This document shows, piece after piece, positions 36,315 to 45,191 of a stretch of 64,000 nt of DNA. The notes under the pieces are model-generated. The model was not told the DNA's origin, made no database searches, and was given only the letters and a program-made list of their open reading frames with translations. Source of the stretch: JAHEEL01 sp963700375 (GTDB taxonomy: Bacteria > Actinomycetota > Acidimicrobiia > Spongiisociales > UBA5794); contig CAVOXF010000007.1 in the NCBI GenBank assembly GCA_963700375.1, positions 50,221 to 114,220 of the forward strand, written 5' to 3'. A program made the position numbers and the translations under genes. Each line of letters opens with the position of its first letter. The stretch's first letter is position 1.

Positions 36315-37276
36315 GATCCGTTCTCCTCGAAGCGGCGATAGGCCTCCACGATGGCGGCCACGATGCGGTGGCGGACGACATCCTGCGCGGTCAGTTCCTC
36401 GAACGCGATCCCTTCGATCCCACCGAGGACGCCTGCGACCATCTTGAGCCCTGAGCCCCGTCCGTCTGAGAGATCGACCTGTGTGACGTCTCCGGTCACG
36501 ACCATCTTCGAATTGAAGCCGAGTCGCGTTAGAAACATCTTCATTTGCTCAGGTGTGGTGTTCTGCGCCTCATCGAGGACAACGAACGCGTCGTTGAGCG
36601 TTCGGCCCCGCATGTAGGCGAGTGGGGCGATCTCGATCGTGCCGCGCTCCATCAATCGAGCGGTCTCCTCCGGACCGAGCATCTCGTAGAGCGCGTCGTA
36701 GAGCGGCCTCAGGTACGGGTCGACCTTTGCGATGAGATCCCCCGGAAGGAACCCGAGGCGCTCCCCGGCCTCCACGGCCGGCCGGCTGAGAATGATCCGC
36801 TTCACGGCGCCCGAGACGAGCGATTCGATGGCACACGCCATGGCGAGGTAGGTCTTGCCGGTGCCGGCCGGACCGATCCCAAACACCAACGTGTTGTCCC
36901 GAATCGCATCGACGTAGCGCTTCTGGCCAAAGGTCTTGGGCCGAACGTGGCGCCCCCGGCCGACCGCGATCGACTCGGTGAAGACGCCGGACGGGCTTGG
37001 GACGTCACGCTTCACGAGGTCGATGACCCGGGCCACACGGTCGTCGTCGAGCTGCTGGCCCTCCTGCACGACGATGAGGAGTTCTCCAAGAGCCGTCTCA
37101 GCGCCCGCTGCCGCTTCCTTCGGGCCGCTGATGTTGATCTCGTTCCCACGAGCGACGATTCGAGCGAGCGGAAAAGCCTCCTCGACTTGCTTCAGATGCG
37201 CGTCGCGGTCGCCGAGCAACTCGACCATGAGGTGGTTGCTCGGAACGCGAACGCGGACTTCGGTGGGAGTAGTCAC
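36311..37276 (-). CDS. phoH: PhoH-like ATPase
   Basis: The 321-residue product has an N-terminal KH-like part, then the P-loop GIGPAGTGKTYLAMACAIE, Walker B FVVLDEAQNTTPEQMKMFL, and GDVTQVDLSDGRGSGL. This is the PhoH/YbeZ type that sits next to YbeY and is thought to act on RNA. It heads a run of overlapping minus-strand genes down to era. The 130 bases upstream, to the bldD stop, hold nothing I can identify. Confidence 0.94.
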   Translation of the reverse strand: MTTPTEVRVRVPSNHLMVELLGDRDAHLKQVEEAFPLARIVARGNEINISGPKEAAAGAETALGELLIVVQEGQQLDDDRVARVIDLVKRDVPSPSGVFTESIAVGRGRHVRPKTFGQKRYVDAIRDNTLVFGIGPAGTGKTYLAMACAIESLVSGAVKRIILSRPAVEAGERLGFLPGDLIAKVDPYLRPLYDALYEMLGPEETARLMERGTIEIAPLAYMRGRTLNDAFVVLDEAQNTTPEQMKMFLTRLGFNSKMVVTGDVTQVDLSDGRGSGLKMVAGVLGGIEGIAFEELTAQDVVRHRIVAAIVEAYRRFEENGS

Positions 37277-37406
37277 AGAAAGACCCTAGGGGACGAAAAT
37301 CGTGTGCTGAAAAGCTGGACCCATCGGGTGATGATGAGTATATCGGCGGTATCCGTCAACTACCGAGTTCGGGGTGCAGAATGGGCCGGAGCCGTGCGCA
37401 CCGGAT

Positions 37407-37871
37407 TCAGGGTCGCAGGGAGATCCGAACCTCGTCGATCCGATCGGTAAATGCTTCGCTCTCCCCGATGAGTCGGGAGAGCAATCGGAGGTCGTCGTGG
37501 CGAACCGTGAGGACCTTGCCGTTGAAGTCCTGTCGTTCCATCTGGATCGACGCGAGAAAGCGTTCGATCATGCCGGCTTCCGGGCCTTCGAGGTCGCCGA
37601 GTCGCTGCAGATCGATCGTGACCGTCTCCCGATCCGGGTCGATCACCACGGCCGCAGGCTCAGGTGGCAGAAGCTGGACCACCGGAACGCCGTAGTAGCC
37701 GGCGAGACGGTGGAGGCGGGGAACCGACAGGCTCCGCTCACCCCGTTCGTAGGCACCGAGGACCGCGGCCTTGAACTCGCCCTCCGAGACACGCTGGACG
37801 TCCTGGAGCGAGAAGCCGCGCTGGCGCCGGATAGACCGGAGGCGCTCTCCAACCTGTTCGTTGTATGACAC
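37407..37871 (-). CDS. bldD: BldD-like HTH regulator with c-di-GMP-type motif
   Basis: The 154-residue product has an N-terminal XRE-type HTH (ERLRSIRRQRGFSLQDVQRV, AYERGERSLSVPRLHRLAGY). Its C-terminal domain reads FLASIQMERQDFNGKVLTVR then HDDLRLLSRLIGES. The segment RQD-x8-RHDD fits the BldD c-di-GMP signature RGD-x8-RxxD apart from Gly to Gln. In Streptomyces BldD bound to c-di-GMP dimerises on DNA and represses sporulation genes. I chose the GTG at 37871, with GGGAGGAA about 7 bases upstream; an earlier start gives a non-conserved extension. A sigma-70-like promoter lies upstream at 37926-37955. Confidence 0.85.
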   Translation of the reverse strand: MSYNEQVGERLRSIRRQRGFSLQDVQRVSEGEFKAAVLGAYERGERSLSVPRLHRLAGYYGVPVVQLLPPEPAAVVIDPDRETVTIDLQRLGDLEGPEAGMIERFLASIQMERQDFNGKVLTVRHDDLRLLSRLIGESEAFTDRIDEVRISLRP

Positions 37872-37925
37872 AGTCAATTCCTCCCGCGGATGCCCAGAGC
37901 AACGCCCCAAACGCTCTGCGTGGGC

Positions 37926-37955
37926 AGTCTACGCCGCTCCGGTCACCCCACGCAA
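37926..37955 (-). promoter_or_regulatory. Putative bldD promoter
   Basis: On the minus strand TTGCGT and TAGACT are separated by 18 bases; TAGACT lies about 55 bases before the GTG. The remainder of the gap to dnaJ holds nothing else I recognise. Confidence 0.4.
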
Positions 37956-38033
37956 GGTGCAATCGTGATTAGCGCAGAGGAACCTGCCGAAACCGTTGAA
38001 CACCAAGGGTTCTCGATGGATCGGACCAGCCGG

Positions 38034-39107
38034 TCAGCGGCGGAACAGGCCTCGCTTGCGCTCCGCAGGCTTCTCGTTCCTGAGCTCCCCATAGCTACGG
38101 AGAGCATCGGCCTCGGCATCGGAGAGCGTGGTCGGGATCGCCACACCGATGTGAACGAGGAGGTCGCCCCGACCGCGCCGACGCAGGCGCGGCATCCCCT
38201 TCTTGGAGAGCCGATAGACCGTCTCCGGCTGGGTGCCGGCAGGAATGTCGATCGGCTCTGGTTCGTCATCGATCAGAGGGATGTCGACGGTCGTGCCGAA
38301 GACCGCCTCGCTGATTCCGATCTCGACGCGGTGATGAAGGTCGTCGCCAACCCGCTCGAATCGCTCATCCGCCTCGACGTGGATCTCGACATAGAGGTCG
38401 CCGGACGGGGCACCGCGCTCCCCGGATCCTCCGCGGCCGGAGAGTCGGAGCCTCGTCCCGTCCTCAACGCCTGCGGGGATCTCCACGGGCACGGTGCGTT
38501 CGAGGGAGACGAGTCCGTCCCCGTGACAGGTGATACAGCGGTGCTCGATGAGTTGTCCCTTGCCGCGACACTGAGCGCACGGCGCGACGGTCATGATGCG
38601 GCCGAGGAAGGAATCGCGGGCAACCTGTACGCTTCCTGCGCCGCGGCACGTCGGACACGTGATCGGGTCATGACCCGGTTCCGAACCGGTCCCCTCACAC
38701 CGATCGCACGGTCCGGGGGCGCGAAACTCGATCTCCCGCTCGGTCGAGGCGGCCGCCTCTGCGAGGGTCAGCGAAACGGCTGCAGCAACATCGGGCCCGC
38801 GACGGGGTCCGGAGCGCCGGCCACCAAAACCGCCGCCGAAGAACTGCTGGAGAATGTCGTCGAGGCCGCCGAACTGCGAGAAGAGGTCGCCGCCGCCGAA
38901 CGCCTCGCCGTGGTCGTAGCGCGCCTTGCGTTGCGGATCGGAGAGCACCTCGTAGGCCTCTGCGATCTCGCGGAATCTCGCCTCGGCCGACGGATCGTCC
39001 GGGTTCGCGTCCGGGTGCGTCTCACGGGCAAGCCGCCGGAAGGCGTTCTTGATCTGTTCGGGGGTGGCGTCGCGATTCACCCCGAGGGCCTGGTAGTAGT
39101 CCTTCAT
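38034..39107 (-). CDS. dnaJ: Chaperone DnaJ
   Basis: The 357-residue product has the J domain (MKDYYQALGVNRDATPEQIK; HPD in ETHPDANPDDPS), a Gly/Phe-rich linker (FGGGFGGRRSGPRRG), and four CxxCxGxG-type zinc repeats (CDRCEGTGS, CPTCRGAGS, CAQCRGKGQ, CITCHGDG). The C-terminal substrate-binding part follows. It works with DnaK in protein folding. It is coupled to hrcA by an ATGA overlap; the hrcA-dnaJ pairing is the DnaJ2-type arrangement of actinobacteria. Confidence 0.97.
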   Translation of the reverse strand: MKDYYQALGVNRDATPEQIKNAFRRLARETHPDANPDDPSAEARFREIAEAYEVLSDPQRKARYDHGEAFGGGDLFSQFGGLDDILQQFFGGGFGGRRSGPRRGPDVAAAVSLTLAEAAASTEREIEFRAPGPCDRCEGTGSEPGHDPITCPTCRGAGSVQVARDSFLGRIMTVAPCAQCRGKGQLIEHRCITCHGDGLVSLERTVPVEIPAGVEDGTRLRLSGRGGSGERGAPSGDLYVEIHVEADERFERVGDDLHHRVEIGISEAVFGTTVDIPLIDDEPEPIDIPAGTQPETVYRLSKKGMPRLRRRGRGDLLVHIGVAIPTTLSDAEADALRSYGELRNEKPAERKRGLFRR

Positions 39108-40102
39108 GAGTCGGCGCCGAGCCGTTCTTCGAGGTTCTCGCTGATTGCTTCGACGACCCGGATCGACCGTCGGTAGTCCATCCGCATCGGGCCGAGCACG
39201 CCAACGCGCCCGGTCCCTCGCGGTCCAAACGGTGTGCTGACGACGGCCAGATCGAGCGTGCCCCCGATCTCCTCGCCGATCCGCACCGTGGTGCCGTCGC
39301 CCGGATCGCCGAGAATCGCCTGGACGTCACTGTCCTTCTCGAGGAGGTCGAGCATGCTGTGCACGATGGCGAGGTCCGCCCAAAGGCCAGCCAATTGGCT
39401 CGTACCTCCGACGAAAAGTTGTGGCGCGACCGATTCGGCGTCCTGGATCTCCCGGTGCACCGGGTCGATGATCCGCCTGACCATATCAGGGAGGTCAGTG
39501 CTGACGAGGCGCTGATCTTCGTTGGCTTCGTCTCGGCCGCGACCGGCGTATACGCCCTCGATCACTCGCTCCGCCTCGTCGAGTTGGTCGTCGCTCGGTT
39601 CGAAGCCGAGCGTGACCGCGTGCTGGCTCACCTGGCCGGTCTCGGCGATGGTGACCACGAGGACGGTCGACGATGCGAGGCGTACGAGGTGAACGGCGTG
39701 GATCCGGCTGGCGTCGGCCTGGGGCTCCATCACCACGGCGGGAAGGTGAGTGATGTCGGACAGGAGCCCGGACGTCTCTTTGAGCAGTTTCGAGACCTCA
39801 CGATGAACATCGGCGAAGAAGGAGCGAATCCGATCGTGGGTAGCGGACCGCAACCGGGCCGGCGAGCAGTGGTCGACGTAGTAGCGGTAGCCCTGGTGAG
39901 TCGGGATCCGGCCGGCCGAGGTGTGCGGCTGGGCCACGAATCCATATGATTCGAGTCGCGCCAATTCGTTGCGGATCGTCGCCGAAGACACGTCGAGAGC
40001 GCTCCGTTCGAGGACTGCATGGGAGCTCACGGGCTCGCCGGTGCGGATGTACTCCTCGACGAGCGCCTGGAGGACGAGAGCTTTCCGATCGTCGATCATC
40101 AC
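39104..40102 (-). CDS. hrcA: Heat-shock repressor HrcA
   Basis: The 332-residue product begins MIDDRKALVLQALVEEYIRT and has the winged helix SATIRNELARLESYGFVAQP followed by HTSAGRIPTHQGYRYYVD, the HrcA signature. HrcA represses chaperone genes by binding CIRCE elements. The frame opens with GTG (40102) immediately followed by ATG (40099); either could be used and no clear Shine-Dalgarno is visible. A CIRCE-like box lies just upstream (40109-40135), and one half fits 8 of 9 bases. It is transcribed after hemW. Confidence 0.96.
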   Translation of the reverse strand: MMIDDRKALVLQALVEEYIRTGEPVSSHAVLERSALDVSSATIRNELARLESYGFVAQPHTSAGRIPTHQGYRYYVDHCSPARLRSATHDRIRSFFADVHREVSKLLKETSGLLSDITHLPAVVMEPQADASRIHAVHLVRLASSTVLVVTIAETGQVSQHAVTLGFEPSDDQLDEAERVIEGVYAGRGRDEANEDQRLVSTDLPDMVRRIIDPVHREIQDAESVAPQLFVGGTSQLAGLWADLAIVHSMLDLLEKDSDVQAILGDPGDGTTVRIGEEIGGTLDLAVVSTPFGPRGTGRVGVLGPMRMDYRRSIRVVEAISENLEERLGADS

Positions 40103-40108
40103 CGAAAG

Positions 40109-40135
40109 TTAGCAGTCGTCCGCTGAGACTGACAG
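40109..40135. promoter_or_regulatory. Possible degenerate CIRCE box upstream of hrcA
   Basis: On the minus strand the box reads CTGTCAGTC, 9 bases, GACTGCTAA. The right half matches CIRCE (GAGTGCTAA) in 8 of 9, the left half (TTAGCACTC) in 5 of 9. It overlaps the hemW 3' end, so its fit may be chance. Confidence 0.25.
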
Positions 40136-41450
40136 CACGGATCGCGCCACGAGATCGGTGAGCAGTGGCGTGCGCACCACGACGCGCCGGCCGCTCGTGC
40201 CGATGACACCGGCCTCGGCCAATCGCCTGCCGTCGTGTGATTCGAGAAACGGCGGTCCGATCGCTCCCTGCTCCACTCCCGCGGCGAGCCGCAGGCCCAC
40301 CATGAATCGTTCCCGCTCCGATTCGAAGCCGTCGAGGCGTTCGCTCCCTGACCTCGGCCGGGTTCCCCCTTCGACCTGCGAGAGGTAGGCGTCGAGGCGC
40401 CGAACGTTGCGTGATCGGGCTCCGTGCCGGTGGTCATGCGCACCGGTCCCGAAGGCGACGTACTCGCCCATCATCCAGGTCGAGAGGTTGTAGCGACAGG
40501 CGTGGCCGATGCCGGACCAGTTCGAGACCTCGTACCTGATCAGCCCTGCCGCGTTGGCGGCAGCCGCCACGTACTCGAATCGATCCGCCTGCTGGTCCGG
40601 ATCCGGAGCGGGCGCGCCCGCGAGGACCGCACGGCTGAGCCCGGTTCCGCGCTCCACGGTGAGGGCGTACGCGGAGAGGTGATCCACCTCCAGCGCAAGT
40701 ACGCCGTCGACCGACCGGCGCCACGATTCGTTGGATTCCTCCGGCGTGCCGTAGATGAGATCTACGTTGACCGTCGCAAAGCCGGCGGACCGGGCGGCGC
40801 GGATCGCCCCCTTCGCCTGTTCGGGCGAATGGAATCGACCGAGCGCGGCGAGAACGGTCGGATCGAGGGACTGGACACCGAACGAGACGCGATTCGAACC
40901 CGACCGACCGAAGGCTCCCGGCCAGGTCGTCCGTCCAATCCTCCGGATTCGCCTCGATACTGATCTCGGCAGCGCCCGCGATCCCGAATCGTTCATCGAG
41001 GGACTCGAGGATCCGACCGATGTGTGCGGACGTGAGTTGTGTGGGTGTCCCTCCGCCGATGTTGACCGCATCGAGACGAAACGGCCCGGCTTCCATGTCG
41101 ATCTCGGCGATCACCGCGTCGACGTAACGATCGACATCGCCGCCGCCGGCCTCATCCGCCGCCACGACCGCGAAATCGCAATACGGACACCGCCGAGCAC
41201 AGAACGGAATATGCACATACGCCGACCTCCAGGAGGCCGCTCGACCCGCAAGCTCCGCCGAATCGGGCCTCTCCGGTGTGTACCTCGCCGCATCGTCATG
41301 GCCCAGGTCCCCAGAGCCCCCCTGCGTTGTCGCCGGCACTCCTCCGCGTTCCCCCATGCTTGCGGCCCGGGTGGCAAGGGCCCGGCCGCCCTGTTCCTGC
41401 TGTGCCTCTTCGGGCTGGTAGCTCCGCACGGCGACCGGCAACTCCGTCAT
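40109..41450 (-). CDS. hemW: HemW-like radical SAM protein, frame broken by one surplus base near 40900
   Basis: The N-terminal frame reads YVHIPFCARRCPYCDFAVV (the radical-SAM CX3CX2C motif) and AVNIGGGTPTQLTSAHIGRI. At LRSVGF the frame breaks; one base later it continues NRVSFGVQSLDPTVLAALGR, VNVDLIYGTPEESNESWRRS and the HemN C-terminal domain. The span is 1342 bases, one more than a multiple of three; removing one G (TTCGAAT to TTCAAT) restores GFNRVSFGV. HemW is a haem chaperone. The ATG overlaps the lepA stop. The first 75 residues (including GERGGVPATTQGG) are unlike the family and match a dispersed repeat, so the true start may be nearer the SAM motif. Confidence 0.88.
41329..41358. 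repeat. Short GC-rich dispersed repeat, copy 2, inside hemW 5' part
   Basis: It matches the copy near 10567. It falls in the first 75 codons of the hemW frame, which are unlike the HemW family. Confidence 0.5.
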
Positions 41451-43249
41451 GTCTCCAGCTTCAGCGCTGCGACGAACGCCTCCTGCGGTACCTCAACCTG
41501 ACCCACCATCTTCATCCGGCGCTTCCCCTCTTTCTGGCGTTCGAGGAGCTTCCGCTTCCGGGTGATGTCGCCGCCGTAGCACTTCGCGGTGACATCCTTG
41601 CGCTGGGCCTTGATCGTCTCGCGAGAGATGATGCGGGTGCCGATGGCTGCCTGGATCGGAACGTCGAAGAGTTGCCGCGGGATCAGCTCGCGGAGGCGGC
41701 CAACCATCGCCTTGCCGTACGGGTACGCCTTGTCGCGGTGCACGATCGTTGAGAACGCGTCGACCGGGACAGCATTGAGCAGGATATTGACTCGGACGAG
41801 GTCGGACACTTGATAGTTGTCCGGTTCGTAGTCGAGCGACGCATAGCCCCGGGTCCGAGTCTTGAGTTGATCGAAGAAGTCGAACACGATCTCGGCAAGC
41901 GGAATCCGGTAGTGGAGCTCGGCTCGCTCGGGAGAGAGGTAGGTCATCTCCCCCATCTCACCGCGCCGCTGCTGGACGAGGTCCATCACGGTCCCGATGT
42001 ACTCGGACGGGGTGATGATCATCACCTTGACGTAGGGCTCCTCGATCGACACGAGCGAGCTGACCTCCGGAAGGTCCTGCGGACTCCGGATCCAGACTTG
42101 CTCACCGGACGTGAGGTTCGCGCGGTAGGCAACCGACGGTGCGGTTGCAACGAGGTCGAGGTCGTACTCGCGCTCGAGGCGCTCGCGCACGATCTCCATG
42201 TGGAGCAGTCCGAGGAAGCCCACCCTGAATCCGAACCCGAGTGCCCGGCTCGTCTCGGCCTGGTAGACGAGCGACGAGTCATTGAGGCGGAGCTTGTCGA
42301 GCGCTTCGCGAAGGCGTTCGAACTCATCCCCGTCCGTCGGGAAGAGGCCCGAGAACACCATCGGCTTTGGTTCCTGGTAGCCGGGGAGAGCCTCGCGTGT
42401 CGGCTTCGCCGTGTGGGTGACCGTGTCACCCACCCTGATGAGGTCGATCTCCTTGACCCCTGTGATGAGGTATCCGACCTCGCCGGTAGCGAGGTGGTCG
42501 ACGACCTCGAGGGCCGGCCGCCGGATTCCGAGTTCGTCGGCGTCCACATCGAGTCCGGTAGCCATGAATCGGATGCCGTCGCGTTTCGAGATACTTCCGT
42601 CGACGATCCGGATGGAGCTGACCACGCCTCGGTAGCTGTCGTAGAACGAGTCGAAGACCAGGGCGCGCAGTGGAGCATCCTCCACACCGCCGGGCGGCGG
42701 AAGGCGATCCACGATCGCCTCGAGGAGTTCATCGATGCCGAACCCGGTCTTGGCCGAAACGCGAATGACCTCATCGGCCGTGCCGCCGAGCACCCCGGCG
42801 AGCTCTTCGGACGCCCGGTCGGGATCGGCGGCCGGTAGGTCGATCTTGTTGACGACCGGGATGATCTCCAGGCCTCCCTCGATCGCAAGGTACGCGTTCG
42901 CCAGCGTCTGTGCTTCCACCCCCTGCGATGCGTCGACGACCAACAGGGCGCCCTCACACGCTTCGAGGCTTCGTGAGACTTCGTACGAGAAGTCCACATG
43001 CCCCGGGGTGTCGATGATGTTGAGCTTGTAGGTCACACCGGACACGGCGGTGTAGTCGATCCGGACCGCGTTCGCCTTGATCGTGATGCCACGTTCTCGT
43101 TCGAGATCCATGTCATCGAGCACCTGCTCGCGCATGTCGCGTTCGGAGATCGCACCGGTTCGTTCCAGCAGGCGGTCGGCCAGCGTCGACTTGCCGTGGT
43201 CGATGTGAGCGATGATTGAGAAGTTGCGGATGCGCGAGAGCGCGGTCAT
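41447..43249 (-). CDS. lepA: Elongation factor 4 (LepA)
   Basis: The 600-residue product begins MTALSRIRNFSIIAHIDHGK with a P-loop (HIDHGKSTLADRLL), G3 DTPGHVDFSYEVSRSLEACE and G4 NKIDLPAADPDRA. The LepA-specific C-terminal domain contains GYASLDYEPDNYQVSDLVRV and PRQLFDVPIQAAIGTRIISR. It is a ribosomal GTPase tied to translation under stress and 30S biogenesis. I chose ATG 43249 from the family start; the frame is open further but crosses the rpsT side without protein-like sequence. It is first in the hemW-hrcA-dnaJ chain and divergent from rpsT. Confidence 0.97.
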   Translation of the reverse strand: MTALSRIRNFSIIAHIDHGKSTLADRLLERTGAISERDMREQVLDDMDLERERGITIKANAVRIDYTAVSGVTYKLNIIDTPGHVDFSYEVSRSLEACEGALLVVDASQGVEAQTLANAYLAIEGGLEIIPVVNKIDLPAADPDRASEELAGVLGGTADEVIRVSAKTGFGIDELLEAIVDRLPPPGGVEDAPLRALVFDSFYDSYRGVVSSIRIVDGSISKRDGIRFMATGLDVDADELGIRRPALEVVDHLATGEVGYLITGVKEIDLIRVGDTVTHTAKPTREALPGYQEPKPMVFSGLFPTDGDEFERLREALDKLRLNDSSLVYQAETSRALGFGFRVGFLGLLHMEIVRERLEREYDLDLVATAPSVAYRANLTSGEQVWIRSPQDLPEVSSLVSIEEPYVKVMIITPSEYIGTVMDLVQQRRGEMGEMTYLSPERAELHYRIPLAEIVFDFFDQLKTRTRGYASLDYEPDNYQVSDLVRVNILLNAVPVDAFSTIVHRDKAYPYGKAMVGRLRELIPRQLFDVPIQAAIGTRIISRETIKAQRKDVTAKCYGGDITRKRKLLERQKEGKRRMKMVGQVEVPQEAFVAALKLET

Positions 43250-43285
43250 GTGATCGATCCGGGAGCGGGGTATGTCAGTGTACCG

Positions 43286-43314
43286 TTGAGCCGCTCTCCT
43301 GTTATCGTTACATT
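43286..43314 (+). promoter_or_regulatory. rpsT promoter
   Basis: TTGAGC and TACATT with a 17-base spacer form a good sigma-70-type promoter; the -10 ends 32 bases before the rpsT start. It lies in the short divergent gap between lepA and rpsT. Confidence 0.6.
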
Positions 43315-43346
43315 TCGTTCCCACCACCTCATGAGGTTCGTCCAGC

Positions 43347-43613
43347 ATGGCCAACATCAAGTCCCAGAAGAAGCGCAACCGCCAGACCGTTACGCTGTAT
43401 GCACGCAACAAGGCGCTGCGCTCAGAGTTGAAGACGCGCGAGAAAGCCGTCCTCGCAGCCGCTGCGGCCGGAGATACGGTCATGGCCGAAGAACTCCTCC
43501 GCGAGGCACAGAAGCGCATCGACATGGCGACGTCCAAGGGCGTCCTCCATGCGAACACGGCGGCACGGCGCAAGTCACGCCTCACCCGGCGGGTTCGCTC
43601 GACCGTCGCCTGA
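43347..43613 (+). CDS. rpsT: 30S ribosomal protein S20
   Basis: The 88-residue product is typical S20: MANIKSQKKRNRQTVTLYAR at the start, then a long charged helical body and the end RRKSRLTRRVRSTVA. It binds 16S rRNA early in 30S assembly. Its own promoter lies at 43286-43314, and greA follows after 4 bases, so the two are probably one transcript. Confidence 0.97.
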   Translation: MANIKSQKKRNRQTVTLYARNKALRSELKTREKAVLAAAAAGDTVMAEELLREAQKRIDMATSKGVLHANTAARRKSRLTRRVRSTVA

Positions 43614-43617
43614 GCCC

Positions 43618-44094
43618 GTGACCGAATCGTCGACCTGGCTCACGCCGGCCGCATACGAGAAGCTTCAGGCAGAACTCGAGGAGCTGTCCACGGCTGGACG
43701 CATCGAGATCACAGCTCGGATCGCTGAGGCCCGCGAACACGGCGACCTCAAGGAGAACGCCGAGTACGACGCCGCGAAGAATGAGCAGGGCATGATGGAA
43801 GCCCGCATTCGCAAGCTCACCAACCTCCTCGAGACCTCTGAGGTCCGTGAGGTCAAGAACTCGGGCCTGGTTGAGATCGGGACCGTCGTGACCGTCATTG
43901 ACGACGATGGCGACGAGTACGAGTTCTTCGTCGCCCCTTCCGAGAACAAGGTTCCGGGAGTCCTTCTCGCCTCTCCTCAGAGCCCCCTCGGCGACGCCCT
44001 CCTCGGCTCAGCCCCGGGTGACGAGGTCAGCTATGAAGCCCCAGGCGGAACCTTCACCTACCGCATCGCAGCCGTGAGAATCTACGAAGGCTGA
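43618..44094 (+). CDS. greA: Transcription elongation factor GreA
   Basis: The 158-residue product has the N-terminal coiled coil with EAREHGDLKENAEYDAAKNE, the basic/acidic tip that enters the RNA polymerase secondary channel, and the C-terminal FKBP-like domain (VTVIDDDGDEYEFFVAPSEN). GreA restarts backtracked polymerase. I chose the GTG at 43618 (MTESSTWLTPAAYEKL), four bases after the rpsT stop; longer starts lie within rpsT. Confidence 0.95.
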   Translation: MTESSTWLTPAAYEKLQAELEELSTAGRIEITARIAEAREHGDLKENAEYDAAKNEQGMMEARIRKLTNLLETSEVREVKNSGLVEIGTVVTVIDDDGDEYEFFVAPSENKVPGVLLASPQSPLGDALLGSAPGDEVSYEAPGGTFTYRIAAVRIYEG

Positions 44095-44113
44095 CTGTCG
44101 ACCGGCGACTCTC

Positions 44114-45091
44114 TTATCCCAGCCACCGGCACATCGCGACCGTAAGCCGCTCAAGCGTGACCCGATGCGTCGGCTCAGGCGCGCTCTTGATCTGAAGGTC
44201 GGCTCTGGCCAGGGCGTCGAGCGACCGTCGGAGCGATTCGGCACGAGTCGACGACCGCCGATCCCACACCTTCTTGACCGGGAACGAGTTCGGCGCAGAG
44301 CCGACCCATCCTGCATAGGTCTCCCGATCGGGAGCGATCGCAGCAAGGGATCGCCGCCGCACCTCACCTTCGAGGTAGGACAGCACCACGAGCGGATGCC
44401 CGTGTTCGAGGAAGTCGGCGAGGCGACGCAGCGCCTCCCCTTCGTTGCCGGAGGTGATCGCGTCCGACAGCAGCCACATCGGCTCATCGGGTCGGTTCGA
44501 GTACCGCCCGAGCACGTCCGCTTCGGTGATCTTCGATCCGTCTGCGCCCAGTTGGTCGAGCGCCTGGCCGAGGGCCGCGACATCGGAACCGAACCGCCGG
44601 AGCAGCACCGCGGCGGCCGCCGGTTCGACCCTGAGCCTGCGGGCCGACGCAGCCTCGGTGAGCCAGCGTGAGGCGTCGCGCTCACGAAATTTCTTGACGC
44701 TCTCCGTCTCGCCCTTCGTTCGCAGAACCGACGCGAGTGGGGCCGGGATGGATCCGGCCGCGGCGAACACGCAGGTCACCGCGTCGGGGTCGGCTGCGGA
44801 GACGAGTTCTGCGATCACCTCAGCCTCTGCCTTCAGGAGGTTCTGGGCGTCGACGACGAACACACCGTCGGCGTCGCCGAACAGAGATCCGCTCTGCAGC
44901 GCCGGGACGATGGCCTGGACCGACTCGCGAAGCTGTCCTTCGGTGGACTCCCCTGCGCCGCGATCCGGGACGTCGATACGCTGGTGATCGACGATGCCTG
45001 CGCCCGCGAAGATCCGGTTCGCCTTCTCGAACATGACCTCGCGCTCACCGGGACCGGAGTCGCGGGGTCCGCTGATGACCGTGAAACCCAT
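44114..45091 (-). CDS. holA: DNA polymerase III delta subunit HolA
   Basis: The 325-residue product begins MGFTVISGPRDSGPGEREVM; then DADGVFVVDAQNLLKAEAEV, a lid/collar pattern with LLRRFGSDVAALGQALDQLG, and LVVLSYLEGEVRRRSLA. These fit the actinobacterial DnaX-like delta subunit of the clamp loader. It is convergent with greA across a 19-base gap. The upstream region 45092-45190 holds no clear signal. Confidence 0.85.
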   Translation of the reverse strand: MGFTVISGPRDSGPGEREVMFEKANRIFAGAGIVDHQRIDVPDRGAGESTEGQLRESVQAIVPALQSGSLFGDADGVFVVDAQNLLKAEAEVIAELVSAADPDAVTCVFAAAGSIPAPLASVLRTKGETESVKKFRERDASRWLTEAASARRLRVEPAAAAVLLRRFGSDVAALGQALDQLGADGSKITEADVLGRYSNRPDEPMWLLSDAITSGNEGEALRRLADFLEHGHPLVVLSYLEGEVRRRSLAAIAPDRETYAGWVGSAPNSFPVKKVWDRRSSTRAESLRRSLDALARADLQIKSAPEPTHRVTLERLTVAMCRWLG

Positions 45092-45191
45092 GCCCAGAGT
45101 CTCCGCGCTTGGATGCCGCTGCGCAAGTCGGCCGTTCCGCGAGCACCCGATTCACAGCCTGCAGAGGTGCGCCGCTACGTTGCGCACAAAG

